A stretch of DNA of 64,000 nt, taken from contig NZ_CP142422.1 in assembly GCF_035974275.1 (NCBI RefSeq), positions 4,526,001 to 4,590,000 of the forward strand. Reading direction: 5' to 3'. The notes beneath the pieces are model-generated. The model was not told the DNA's origin. It did not search any database and was given only the letters and a program-made list of their open reading frames with translations. The stretch comes from Chryseobacterium sp. MYb264 (GTDB taxonomy: Bacteria; Bacteroidota; Bacteroidia; Flavobacteriales; Weeksellaceae). Shown here piece after piece: positions 53,183 through 61,983 of the stretch; position 1 is the first letter of the stretch; every line of letters begins with the position of its first letter. The position numbers and the translations under genes were made by a program.

Positions 53183-54565
53183 ATGAATAATAATAACAAG
53201 CAGCCTCAGGCTGCACCACAAGCCACCGAAAACCCAGTGTTGGAGCATAAAAAACAAGTTCAGCTAGGAATTGAGGATTTAATTGAAAAATTGGCTCGTT
53301 ACGGAGGTTTCGATCTTCTCGAGACGTCTATTGAAAATATTCAAAATATAAACCCGGATAGGCGAGCCAGAAGAAAAATTTTCTTAACTGAAAAAAATAA
53401 ACAAAAAGAAAGACAAACATTGAAAAAGACGCTCGAAATATGGGCAGATGTCATCAACAAAAGTCATTCATTATCGGATATGGTTACAGACTGTGAGACC
53501 CAGAGAAAATCTGCAGAAGATCTCTTGGCAAAAAATCTTTCCAGAGCGGTGGAGATCACCAAGGAGCTGGAAGGAAATTACCGGACGGCAGCTTTATTTT
53601 ATAAAAATACCGAAACCGAAAAGGTAAAAAACATTACGGTAGTCAACTCGACTTTAGAACAATTGAAAGACCTTGATAATACCCGTTTCATCGATACCAT
53701 TCACGCTGAATTGGCGGATAACTATGACCGGTTGGATTTAAAGAATAATTACGGAATTCTAGTGATTCCGGGATATTTAGGCTCCAATAAAGTCGTTGAA
53801 AAATGGGCAAAAATGGCTCATGAAAATAAAGTTATGCTGATCACCGATTTCGAACATCTTGATGAACCGGATGATGTGATGGAAATGTTTGATCAGGCCT
53901 ATCTTACAGGAGGTGAGGTATACCGGTCAAACGTGCTGATGACCTGCAACTGGCTGGTGGGAAGAGGTCGGTTTGAAGAAATCGACGAATTGGAAGATCT
54001 GTTTATCCCACCTTCAGCCGCCTTGGCAGGAAAGATCTATAAAACACTGATGTCTCAGGTAACGGCCGGTAAAAAGTTCGGGGGAATCAATGAAGTGGAA
54101 GGGGTACGATTTGATCTTAAAAAGAGTGAAATTGCGAACCTTGAAAACCTCGGACTGATTCCGATGGTCAATGAATATGGTAAGGTAATGGCATTTTCCG
54201 GAAAAACATTGTTTAACGGAGATAACCTTGGGCTTCAGACCTATTCGGTGGTGAGGGTCTTCGACTTTGTCACAAAAGTTTTAATGGATTTCCTGAACCG
54301 AAGAGCTTTTGAAAACTTTACCGCGGTGACCAGAAAAGAGATCATGAACCAGATCGTCCGATTTCTGGACAGCATTACCGGTCCCGGAAAGCTAATCGAG
54401 AACTTTGAAATCCGAAGATTTGAGCAGGATCCTGTTCAGAAAGATAAAATTCATCTGGATATTCATATGAAACCTTATTTCCCTGCCAAAAACTTCCTGA
54501 TCAAAATGGATGGACACAAAGGAACAGACGGCAACGAATGGGAAACGGAATACGAACAGAAATAG
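53183..54565 (+). CDS. tssC: T6SS contractile sheath large subunit TssC
   Basis: The 460-residue protein carries features of the Bacteroidota TssC family: KTLEIWADVINKSHSLSDMV, NNYGILVIPGYLGSNKVVEKW, KVMLITDFEHLDEPDDVMEMF, SNVLMTCNWLVGRGRFEE and the C-terminal IKMDGHKGTDGNEWETEYE. Together with TssB it forms the contractile sheath. The N-terminal ~25 residues are Gln/Asn-rich (NNNNKQPQAAPQATE) and probably disordered. It is the last gene before the hcp series, with a ~95-base gap. Confidence 0.85.
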   Translation: MNNNNKQPQAAPQATENPVLEHKKQVQLGIEDLIEKLARYGGFDLLETSIENIQNINPDRRARRKIFLTEKNKQKERQTLKKTLEIWADVINKSHSLSDMVTDCETQRKSAEDLLAKNLSRAVEITKELEGNYRTAALFYKNTETEKVKNITVVNSTLEQLKDLDNTRFIDTIHAELADNYDRLDLKNNYGILVIPGYLGSNKVVEKWAKMAHENKVMLITDFEHLDEPDDVMEMFDQAYLTGGEVYRSNVLMTCNWLVGRGRFEEIDELEDLFIPPSAALAGKIYKTLMSQVTAGKKFGGINEVEGVRFDLKKSEIANLENLGLIPMVNEYGKVMAFSGKTLFNGDNLGLQTYSVVRVFDFVTKVLMDFLNRRAFENFTAVTRKEIMNQIVRFLDSITGPGKLIENFEIRRFEQDPVQKDKIHLDIHMKPYFPAKNFLIKMDGHKGTDGNEWETEYEQK

Positions 54566-54660
54566 TCTGCTTATGATAATGAAAAAACACTGAAAGAAGT
54601 GCGTACGGCATATTCCATTATTGGTAATATTCATTTTTTTAAACCTTAAAACATTTAATT

Positions 54661-55047
54661 ATGTCATTTAAAGCAAAATTCAAAGTTGCAGGCAAAGAGC
54701 GCAACATCATCGCTGTAGATTTCGGAATGCTACAGGAAACAGATCCAACAGGAAGACCTTCTTCTGTCGTAAGAGGAGGGAAAATTCACTTAACTGTTGA
54801 AGGAACGGGAGAAACCGATCTTTTTGAATGGATGACCAACTCATTTGAGAGAAAAGACGGAAGTGTTGTATTTTTAAAAAGAGACAGTGAAGCCACGCTG
54901 AAAGAAATGAAATTCAAAGAAGCTTATATTGTGAAATATAAGGAAGATTTCGATTCTTCAAGCCAGAATCCTCTCACGGAAACATTTGTACTTTCTGCCA
55001 AGGAAATCGAGTTGGGAAGTGCAAAACATAGTAATGAGTGGGTATAG
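54661..55047 (+). CDS. tssD: T6SS tube protein TssD (Hcp), copy 1
   Basis: The 128-residue tube protein has the Hcp beta-barrel pattern of the Bacteroidota family: MSFKAKFKVAGKE, QETDPTGRPSSVVRGGKIHL, TDLFEWMTNSFERKDGSVV and EAYIVKYKEDFDSSSQNPL. Hcp hexamers stack into the inner tube and carry effectors. It is about 70% identical by eye to copy 2. It has a leader of about 95 bases after tssC without a clear promoter box. Confidence 0.88.
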   Translation: MSFKAKFKVAGKERNIIAVDFGMLQETDPTGRPSSVVRGGKIHLTVEGTGETDLFEWMTNSFERKDGSVVFLKRDSEATLKEMKFKEAYIVKYKEDFDSSSQNPLTETFVLSAKEIELGSAKHSNEWV

Positions 55048-55163
55048 CCCATTCATAAGTCTAAGGGTCTTTTCTATAGTATTCATAACATAAATCCGGG
55101 AAGGGCTTGAAGACCTTTTTAAAATACAAGAAAGAAAATTAACTCAACTAAAAAGTAACCATT

Positions 55164-55550
55164 ATGTCATTTAAAGCAAAATTAAAAGTAGCAGGAAAAG
55201 AATATAATATCTTAAATATCAGCTACGGTCTGTTTCAGGAAACAGATACAACAGGAAGACCGTCTACTGTCACCAGAGGCGGGAAAATAGATGTTATCGT
55301 TGAAGGTACCGGAGCAACCGACCTTTTCGAATGGATGACCAATTCTTTTGAAAGAAAAGACGGAAGCGTAGTATTCGTAAAAAGAGATAACGATGCCACC
55401 TTGAAAGAGCTGAAATTCACAGAGGCATACCTGGTGAAGCATAAAGAAAATTTTGATGCTACAGGAGAAAACCCTCTGACTGAGGCTTTCACTATTTCAG
55501 CCAGAAAAATCGAACTGGGATCCGGAGCCTACGAAAACGAATGGGTATAA
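55164..55550 (+). CDS. tssD: T6SS tube protein TssD (Hcp), copy 2
   Basis: 128 residues, the same start MSFKAKLKVAGKEYNIL and the same FEWMTNSFERKDGSVVFVKR core as copy 1, diverging in the loops. The two are an obvious tandem duplication. A ~115-base spacer separates them. It is followed by a good terminator, so hcp messages may be more abundant than vgrG messages. Confidence 0.88.
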   Translation: MSFKAKLKVAGKEYNILNISYGLFQETDTTGRPSTVTRGGKIDVIVEGTGATDLFEWMTNSFERKDGSVVFVKRDNDATLKELKFTEAYLVKHKENFDATGENPLTEAFTISARKIELGSGAYENEWV

Positions 55551-55564
55551 AGTTTTCATACAAC

Positions 55565-55598
55565 GGAAGCAGATAAAGTAATCGTCTGTTTCCTTTTT
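55565..55598 (+). terminator. Terminator after hcp copy 2
   Basis: GGAAGCAGA / TCTGTTTCC, a 9-bp stem with one G-T pair and an 11-base loop, followed by TTTTT. Confidence 0.75.
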
Positions 55599-55663
55599 AA
55601 TGGGTAATAGACAATATCCGGCTAAAAAACGGCAATATTGTTTATTGCTCATTATCTACCATT
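55599..55663. repeat. Short inverted-repeat element, third relative
   Basis: AATGGGTAATAGACAATAT on the left faces ATATTGTTTATTGCTCATTA...CTACCATT on the right. It lies between hcp copies 2 and 3, directly after the terminator, and resembles the units at 40829 and 41809. Confidence 0.45.
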
Positions 55664-55687
55664 TATTAACTTCTAAAAACACAAAAT

Positions 55688-56077
55688 ATGTCCTTTTTAT
55701 CCAAATTAGAATTAGACGGCAAGGTTTACAATATTATCGAATGTAAATATAGCTTTAAACAACCTACTGATGGCACAGGAAAGCCACAAGGCATTCCCCA
55801 GGGCGGAGAAATTTTTCTTAAAATTGAAAGCACGGGAAGCCCCGAATTGTTAGGCTGGATGCTTGATCACGGGCAGACAAAGAGCGGAAAGATCATCTTT
55901 TACCGAAGAGATGCCATGAGCAAGCTTCAGGAATTGGTCTTTGAAAAAGCGTATTGTATTGATTTTGCTGAAACTTTTCATGCCCATAATACAGATCCTT
56001 TACAAATTGAGATGCGTCTCATTGCCAAAAGGTTTGATGTGAATGGAGCCAGCCACGAAAAGTCATGGAGAGGGTAA
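55688..56077 (+). CDS. tssD: T6SS tube protein TssD-like (Hcp), divergent copy 3
   Basis: The 129-residue protein keeps the Hcp framework (MSFLSKLELDGKVYNIIECK, PTDGTGKPQGIPQGGEIFLK, ELLGWMLDHGQTKSGKIIFY, AYCIDFAETFHAHNTDPL) but is much less similar to copies 1 and 2. It is nearest to vgrG (~55 bases) and may be a cap-proximal or cargo-specific tube subunit. The end of the gene overlaps an upstream extension of the vgrG frame that I do not accept as the start. Confidence 0.82.
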   Translation: MSFLSKLELDGKVYNIIECKYSFKQPTDGTGKPQGIPQGGEIFLKIESTGSPELLGWMLDHGQTKSGKIIFYRRDAMSKLQELVFEKAYCIDFAETFHAHNTDPLQIEMRLIAKRFDVNGASHEKSWRG

Positions 56078-56132
56078 CAGGTTCTCCCGATGCATCTTTT
56101 TATTTATTATTAATCTGAAAAAACACCAAAGT

Positions 56133-58142
56133 ATGGAAGACAATCCCAACAATCCCAACGAGGATTACGAAAACGACGGCAATTTCGAAAATAACGGTTC
56201 TCAGGAAACCGGCAAAAACGAGAATGACGATGAAAGATATTACAATTCGGATTTCGGAAGGCTGAACCATCCTGACGATATGAAGAAATATTTTTCCTTC
56301 AAGACATTTCAGGATTTTCTGGATGATAAAAAAAATCCCGTGGTCTACTGCCTGCTGAGCATGGACGGAAAACCTTTTCTGGAAAAATCTTCTTATTCTG
56401 TGAATCTGGATCAGGTGACCAATGGTCACGACCGTTTTACCATTACGGTCCCCGACGACGCGCTGGACAGCTTTTCGGGATATCTGATGGAAAATTCTAA
56501 AAATATTCTGGGAAAAACGGTGACCATCCTTCTCCACCGCTACGGAAAGACACGCCAGGTATTTGTGGGAATCATCTGCAATGTAAGAAACAGAAAGGAA
56601 AACGGTTACGGAAGCCTTTATATTACAGGGTATTCTCCTACCATTCTGCTGGAAAGCGGTAAAAACTGCCGGAGTTTTGAAAGAAAAACGCTGGAGCAGA
56701 TCGTAAAGGAAGTGACCTCGGAGCATCCACAGGAAACCCGGGTGCTTGTGGAGTTTCCCAATACAGATTATATTCTTCCCTATACGGTACAGTATAAAGA
56801 ATCGGATTATGAGTTTCTCCAGAGAATGGCCACGCGCTTCGGGGAATATTTTTATTACAACGGGCAGCAGCTGGTGTTGGGAAATAAAGTTGAGGCGATG
56901 ATTAAGGTGGAGGAAAACATCGACCTTATCGATGCCGAATTTGAGATGACTATCAAACCCCAGCATTTTGGGTATTCGGCGTATGATGTCCAGGCGGGTG
57001 AACAGATCGGTTATCTTTCCCATACCGCCCAGCGTCAGTATAAAGACAACCATTTTCAGGCGGTGGCAATCAATGCCTCGAATGAGGTGTATACGAAACC
57101 ATCGGGTATGTTCTACAACCACACGGGAATATCGGACAGCACCTCGCGGGAGCTGAAGGAATCGGTGCGCCGGGAGCGCGAAAACCGTGAAAATCTGGTC
57201 ATGGTAAGAGGTCGGAGCAGGGATCCGAGGCTGAAGATCGCAGGACGTGCCCAGCTGGTGGACATCAATAACAACCCTATGGAAACCTACCGGATCATCG
57301 AAATTAAACATTACCACGACGGCAATGAATACTACAACGAGTTTGTGGGCATTCCGGATTTGTATAATGCACCATATCAGGACTCGGAAGCCGTTCCTTT
57401 GGGAGAAGAACAGATGGCAAGAGTGATCGAAAATAATGACCCGATGGGATTCGGAAGAGTGCGCGTACAGTTTTCGTGGCAGGAGAGGAAGGGAGATAAA
57501 TCGCCGTGGATAAGGGTAGTTCAGCCGCATTCTGGAAGTGGAAAAGGTTTTCATTTTATCCCTGAAATTGGCGAAGAAGTGATGATTGGTTTTGAGTCTC
57601 AAAATGCAGAAAAGCCTTTTGTGGTGGGGACGCATTATAATGGAAGTGAAACGAGCTCGTATCATACGAGCGGGAATGATAAAAAAGTAATTCACACGCG
57701 TTCAGGAACGAAAATTATCCTGAATGATGGTGAAGGAAGTGTTTTTATTGAAGACCCGAGCGGCAATACCTATCTGATGGACGGGCAGGGAAATATTGAG
57801 GTGAGTGCACCGAAGAATATGACTTTTACGGCTGGGAAAAATATGAATCTCAATGTGGGAGAAAATATGAATACAAATGTGGGAATGAACTCTTCGGAAA
57901 CGGTGGGAATGAATAAAACCGTTGGCATAGGAATGATGAGCATGATGAGCATCGGAACGGATTTTATTACCAATGTGATGGGGAAAATGGTGGAATATAT
58001 TACGGGGAATATTGAGTCCCATACAGAAGAAGAGAGAAATATACATTCGAAAAGCATGGGAGTAATTTCTGAGAGCACAATACAAGTCAACGCTTCCGAA
58101 AAAATGCTTCGCTTTAGTGGTGAAAAGTCAAATGATGCTTAA
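56133..58142 (+). CDS. vgrG: T6SS spike protein VgrG (TssI)
   Basis: About 669 residues from the ATG at 56133; the longer frame from 56043 lies inside hcp copy 3 and lacks similarity. After an acidic Asn/Glu-rich N-terminus come the gp27-like domains (PVVYCLLSMDGKPF ... KNILGKTVTILLHRYGKTRQ ... YTVQYKESDYEFLQRMATRF). The OB-fold follows (EEQMARVIENNDPMGFGRVR, SPWIRVVQPHSG, HFIPEIGEEVMIGFE). A C-terminal gp5-like spike of 8-residue repeats comes next (NMNLNVGENMNTNVGMNSSE...). The tail after the spike ends FSGEKSNDA, the same type of end seen in the vgrG remnants downstream. The central part is visibly more G+C-rich than its flanks. Confidence 0.93.
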   Translation: MEDNPNNPNEDYENDGNFENNGSQETGKNENDDERYYNSDFGRLNHPDDMKKYFSFKTFQDFLDDKKNPVVYCLLSMDGKPFLEKSSYSVNLDQVTNGHDRFTITVPDDALDSFSGYLMENSKNILGKTVTILLHRYGKTRQVFVGIICNVRNRKENGYGSLYITGYSPTILLESGKNCRSFERKTLEQIVKEVTSEHPQETRVLVEFPNTDYILPYTVQYKESDYEFLQRMATRFGEYFYYNGQQLVLGNKVEAMIKVEENIDLIDAEFEMTIKPQHFGYSAYDVQAGEQIGYLSHTAQRQYKDNHFQAVAINASNEVYTKPSGMFYNHTGISDSTSRELKESVRRERENRENLVMVRGRSRDPRLKIAGRAQLVDINNNPMETYRIIEIKHYHDGNEYYNEFVGIPDLYNAPYQDSEAVPLGEEQMARVIENNDPMGFGRVRVQFSWQERKGDKSPWIRVVQPHSGSGKGFHFIPEIGEEVMIGFESQNAEKPFVVGTHYNGSETSSYHTSGNDKKVIHTRSGTKIILNDGEGSVFIEDPSGNTYLMDGQGNIEVSAPKNMTFTAGKNMNLNVGENMNTNVGMNSSETVGMNKTVGIGMMSMMSIGTDFITNVMGKMVEYITGNIESHTEEERNIHSKSMGVISESTIQVNASEKMLRFSGEKSNDA

Positions 58143-58151
58143 TTCTAAATT

Positions 58152-59255
58152 ATGAGTAAAGTAACATATTGCGAAGGAAAAATTATTCTTACCAGTAAAC
58201 AAAATACATTATTTCATGCTTTTAATGGAAATTTACAATTTACTGCAGGAGAAAATAACCACTGGGAGGGTAAGCAAGGGAATGAGATTGGGAACTATGA
58301 AAAAATAGCATTACCAAATAAAAGCCAAATAATCAAATTATATCATGAAAATATTGTTATTGTAGCCTCTGAGGTGCATGATAAAAAATCTGTAAATAAA
58401 TTAATGTTTATGGCTCAAGCAATTAGGCGAATTAGAATATCAAGTGTACAAACTGTTATGTATTTTACACATGGTTATTCCTCCAATATGATATTTGAGT
58501 TTGAAAAATCTCTTAGGAATTATAAAAAAAACATTAAAATTATTGCTATTACAAATATTTCAGAACTAATTAATTATATAAATTTAGGATACACAAAAAA
58601 TACCCAAGGAGATTATAGAACGAAGCCTGATGAAAACGATAGTTTATATAAAGTTAATAATGTGTATATATATTCGCATGGAATGCCTAGTAGAATCACT
58701 TTTATGCTTGATTGGGATCTATATAAAAAGAATAATAATATAAAAAGCTCAGAGGATGCAAAAAATAATGAACTAAATTTAAGCAATTATATATTGCTAA
58801 ACCCAAATAGCTTTTCAAAAGAAGCTGCAATTTGGTCTTTCGCCTGTAGAACAGGACTAAGTGTAGATAATGACTCTGAAATAGAAAGATTTACATGGGG
58901 TGAGAAAGAAAGTTTAGCACAAAAGTTAGCAGATAGATTAAATTGTAAGACTCATGCCTTTCTTAAAAGAAGTAATTATGAAAACACTTGGGGAAGCAAG
59001 GCAGATAGAATAGATTTAAAAATTGCTGATAATTTGGAAAAAATAAATATTGATACAAAAAAAGAAGATAAATTCAGAGAGTATAAAAAGCATGAATTTC
59101 AAATAGATGGAAAATATCCATGGCAACCTCAAGGTGCTTATAATGATGTGAAAGCTGGTGATTTTCCACTTGGCCCACCAAATTGTATGTGTATTTTTCA
59201 AAAAAATAAAGCTGTTATTATTCCATGTGAAACAATAGCTTTTCCAAAAGGTTAA
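58152..59255 (+). CDS. Putative T6SS effector, possible clan-CD-like Cys-His protein
   Basis: The 367-residue protein starts 9 bases after vgrG with MSKVTYCEGKII, the start type shared with the genes at 59987 and 62786. It has two hydrophobic-strand-plus-HG motifs: VMYFTHGYS (His107) and VYIYSHGMPS (His176). A strand ending in Cys, AAIWSFACRTG (Cys232), follows. The order 'hydrophobic strand-HG ... hydrophobic strand-AC' is the layout of clan CD cysteine peptidases and of DUF4347-like domains. An alpha/beta-hydrolase reading of the first HG is also possible. The next gene is a membrane protein, a plausible immunity partner. A/T-rich codon use unlike vgrG suggests recent acquisition. Confidence 0.6.
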   Translation: MSKVTYCEGKIILTSKQNTLFHAFNGNLQFTAGENNHWEGKQGNEIGNYEKIALPNKSQIIKLYHENIVIVASEVHDKKSVNKLMFMAQAIRRIRISSVQTVMYFTHGYSSNMIFEFEKSLRNYKKNIKIIAITNISELINYINLGYTKNTQGDYRTKPDENDSLYKVNNVYIYSHGMPSRITFMLDWDLYKKNNNIKSSEDAKNNELNLSNYILLNPNSFSKEAAIWSFACRTGLSVDNDSEIERFTWGEKESLAQKLADRLNCKTHAFLKRSNYENTWGSKADRIDLKIADNLEKINIDTKKEDKFREYKKHEFQIDGKYPWQPQGAYNDVKAGDFPLGPPNCMCIFQKNKAVIIPCETIAFPKG

Positions 59256-59258
59256 TAT

Positions 59259-59804
59259 ATGAAAGGGAAAATATTACTATTAGGTTATTTCTTATTAGGC
59301 TTAATTAGTTATTTAGGTTATATAGTTATATATAATTCAAAATTTGATTTAGGCTTATTTTGTGATTCTAGTACAGAATGCTTCTCTCTTACAAAAATGA
59401 TTATTTTTTTCAATTGGACATTTGCTTTATTTTTAATTTTAATTTTCAATTTCATAATAAAGAACAAATATCATAATGCAAATATTTTATTTGTTGGACT
59501 AATTTTCAACATTATTAAATTAGGTTATGGTTCGTCCGTTCCATTTTTATTTGTTTTCAATTTTTTTCTTTTGTTAATACCTTTTCAAATTTTGAGTAAT
59601 GAAAAGGTTAAATCATTGCTAATATTTAATATAATACTATTATTATGTATTTATTTATTTGAGCTTTCACATATTTCAGAGCTTTTTTACTACAATCAGA
59701 ATTATTCTTCGATTGAAAATGTATTTTATATTTTCATCTCAATGATTTTTGCATTTAATATTATATTTTCTATTACAAAACATAATAAAAGTTTTAAACT
59801 TTAA
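59259..59804 (+). CDS. Integral membrane protein, candidate immunity protein
   Basis: The 181-residue protein is almost entirely hydrophobic, with about five transmembrane helices (ILLLGYFLLGLISYLGYIVI, FNWTFALFLILIFNFII, FLFVFNFFLLLIPFQIL, LLIFNIILLLCIYLF, VFYIFISMIFAFNIIF). No family is recognised. It starts 3 bases after the effector-like gene and is very A/T-rich. Membrane immunity proteins typically protect against effectors that act in the membrane or periplasm. The pairing is inferred from position only. Confidence 0.6.
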   Translation: MKGKILLLGYFLLGLISYLGYIVIYNSKFDLGLFCDSSTECFSLTKMIIFFNWTFALFLILIFNFIIKNKYHNANILFVGLIFNIIKLGYGSSVPFLFVFNFFLLLIPFQILSNEKVKSLLIFNIILLLCIYLFELSHISELFYYNQNYSSIENVFYIFISMIFAFNIIFSITKHNKSFKL

Positions 59805-59834
59805 GAAGGTTTCTTTTCTATTATTACGATTTAA

Positions 59835-59984
59835 AAGAGATATTTTATACCTGAAATTGACGAAAAAATGATGATTAGTTTACATTTAAAAAAAGGAGTA
59901 ACAGTAAATAGTAATGGTAAGATTATTAAACAGGCTCAACAAGAAGTAAAAATTAATAGTGGTGAAAATTCTAAAATGCATTAA
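59835..59984 (+). pseudogene. vgrG remnant before the second effector cassette
   Basis: In one frame this stretch reads KRYFIPEIDEKMMISLHLKK, then VTVNSNGKII and ends INSGENSKMH. The first part matches the OB-fold HFIPEIGEEVMIGFE of vgrG: bases 59843-59881 and 57554-57592 agree at 34 of 39 positions. The end resembles the vgrG C-terminal tail (GEKSNDA). The spike region between is missing. It is thus a deleted vgrG 3' end, 2 bases before the ATG at 59987. Confidence 0.65.
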
Positions 59985-59986
59985 TC

Positions 59987-61330
59987 ATGAGTAAAATTAC
60001 ATTCATTGGAGGTGAGTTTATAGAGAGAATAGAAGGAGATTATAGAATACTATCTGATTCAGATATTGAATACAACTGTAATCTTTTTGAAGCGGAGGGA
60101 ATTAAAAAAGGATTAAGTTATAATAATCCTGAAGATATAGATTTTGGAAATGCTTTTATACCTATTGTTTTAATTGTTTCCAGCGGAAGAGATTATGAAT
60201 TTAAAGATAAGGATGGCTATTGGAGATTAGATGTTAGAATTGATAACGAAAAGAGATCTCCACAAATGCAAAGAGTAAGACTAATCTCTACCAAAGCAAA
60301 AGTTAAATTAAAATTTGAAGTACGAAAAGGGAATAAAACGGCAGATGATGATACAGGGATAATAGTCGCGGATATTTATAATACTTCAAATCAAAAAATA
60401 GAATCAAAAAAGATAAAGACATCTTATGGAAATGAATTTGAAATAGAAATAGAAAGTTTTAAAGTAAGCTTGATTAAGTTTTATGCTGACGATGATGATT
60501 TATATTTCGATGGTGGAGTAGCTCATGTTTTCTGTGGAGGAATAAGGATTGGGGATTGTCAGGACGAATTAAAAAAAGAAGATGTAAAATCCATTGCCGA
60601 TTTATCCTTAGAAGATAAGGCTAAGTTTATGGCTGTAGTACTTATGGAATCTGCAAATGGAAAGAAAGATTTATGGGACATAGCTTATATTTATTTGAAT
60701 CTTGTAGGAAAGCAAGGAGTAGAAAAAGGATTAAGTAAATCTAGTGCCTATAGCCAAAAGCAATTTGGGTATAAAGCTCATTTGTATAATTTAGGATTTG
60801 GAAAAGAATACAGAGGAACTCTATGTACCGAAAATAATAAGATGAAAAACAGAACAATAGAAGAACAAGCGCAAATATTTAGTACATTCAAACAGATCGA
60901 AGGCTTTAAAGAGTTCTGTAAAAATAATATTTTCGTTTCTAATCCGAAATCTTTTTATAAAGATTGGGAAGGACAAGGGTATTATGGTGATATGAATATT
61001 AGAATGCATGATGATCGTAAAGTTTGGGCAATGGCTTCGCAATATTTCCATTTACAAAAGGAATGTAAAGTGAAAGACAGATTAATTATTGGCCTATTTG
61101 ATAGTTCTGCAATAGATAATAATAAAGATCCATTTAATGAAAAAATAAGAGATTCTACAACATACATTTATCATACTCAAAAAATAGTAGATTATTTTAA
61201 TAGGAATTTAAATAAGTTACCAAAATATAAAAAAGGAGATTTTTTGAGTTCAAAGACGGTATGGAAAATAGTTGAAGATTCGCCAACTAATGAAATTCCG
61301 CCTATATATTTATTAGAATCTAGAAAGTAA
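59987..61330 (+). CDS. Putative T6SS effector, possibly a cell-wall hydrolase
   Basis: The 447-residue protein begins MSKITFIGGEFIERIEGDYR, nearly the same start as the gene at 62786. A beta-rich region (about residues 60-185) precedes an alpha-helical C-terminal domain. FMAVVLMESANGKKDLWDIAYIYLNLV (Glu221) has the look of a lysozyme-like or SleB-like hydrolase, in which a Glu in an A-x-V-x-x-E helix is catalytic; this is a pattern-based guess. Two lipoproteins follow, which would suit immunity against a toxin acting in the periplasm. A/T-rich. Confidence 0.6.
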   Translation: MSKITFIGGEFIERIEGDYRILSDSDIEYNCNLFEAEGIKKGLSYNNPEDIDFGNAFIPIVLIVSSGRDYEFKDKDGYWRLDVRIDNEKRSPQMQRVRLISTKAKVKLKFEVRKGNKTADDDTGIIVADIYNTSNQKIESKKIKTSYGNEFEIEIESFKVSLIKFYADDDDLYFDGGVAHVFCGGIRIGDCQDELKKEDVKSIADLSLEDKAKFMAVVLMESANGKKDLWDIAYIYLNLVGKQGVEKGLSKSSAYSQKQFGYKAHLYNLGFGKEYRGTLCTENNKMKNRTIEEQAQIFSTFKQIEGFKEFCKNNIFVSNPKSFYKDWEGQGYYGDMNIRMHDDRKVWAMASQYFHLQKECKVKDRLIIGLFDSSAIDNNKDPFNEKIRDSTTYIYHTQKIVDYFNRNLNKLPKYKKGDFLSSKTVWKIVEDSPTNEIPPIYLLESRK

Positions 61331-61338
61331 TTAAAGAT

Positions 61339-61983
61339 ATGAAATATATGTTGATTGTTTTTGTTATGATGTTAACATTTGCATGTGACAAAAAAACAGA
61401 TAATAAGCCAAAGAAGATTGTGAATGAGTTATTTAAGTTTTCATTGTGTTATTTCGATACACATGGTGAGTATCATGATGAGGATTTTGCTCAAAATGAC
61501 TCTATTTTTTATCAGTCAGGTCGAGGTTTTTTCTATAAAAAAGGAACAAGATATCCCGTTAGCAATAAATTAACTTTTGAGGAGGTGATTAAAAAATATA
61601 ATTTAAAAAAACTAGATACTAAAGTTTTTACTGATGGTTCCAATTATAAAACTCAATTTACTTACGAGGACTGCTTAACAAATAAAATAGTTAAAAGTGA
61701 TTCTGGGCAAGTTACCACTATAAAATCAAAAGATGGAGTGATTTTTCAATACATTAATATTCTGAATCAACCTATTATTTTACAAATCAAATCTAATGTA
61801 AATAAATATAAAATTCCAATTGAGTTAGAGATGCAAACTACTGAACAGATTTTTAGAAAAGGGTTTGGATATTCTCATGCTATGCTTTATGATATAGATA
61901 GGGATGGAAAAGATGAACTTCTTATCGTTTATAATTCAGAATGTGTGAATATAATCGCATATAAAATTAATGATGGAATTTGA
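61339..61983 (+). CDS. Lipoprotein, candidate immunity protein
   Basis: The 214-residue lipoprotein (MLTFACDKK, Cys16) lies 8 bases after the second effector-like gene. Near the C-terminus AMLYDIDRDGKDELLIVY contains a DxDxDG-type calcium-binding loop as in FG-GAP repeats. The rest has no recognised domain. Its position and periplasmic location suggest it neutralises the preceding protein. The stop TGA abuts the ATG of the next gene. Confidence 0.6.
   Translation: MKYMLIVFVMMLTFACDKKTDNKPKKIVNELFKFSLCYFDTHGEYHDEDFAQNDSIFYQSGRGFFYKKGTRYPVSNKLTFEEVIKKYNLKKLDTKVFTDGSNYKTQFTYEDCLTNKIVKSDSGQVTTIKSKDGVIFQYINILNQPIILQIKSNVNKYKIPIELEMQTTEQIFRKGFGYSHAMLYDIDRDGKDELLIVYNSECVNIIAYKINDGI

Noticed and set aside
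56043..56132. Upstream start for vgrG
   Set aside because: Lies within the end of hcp copy 3 and encodes a leader with no similarity to VgrG; the ATG at 56133 is better.
56100..57695. 531-codon open frame on the minus strand opposite vgrG
   Set aside because: It is the antisense shadow of vgrG; its translation is His/Ile/Phe-rich without domains, while the plus frame has clear VgrG motifs.
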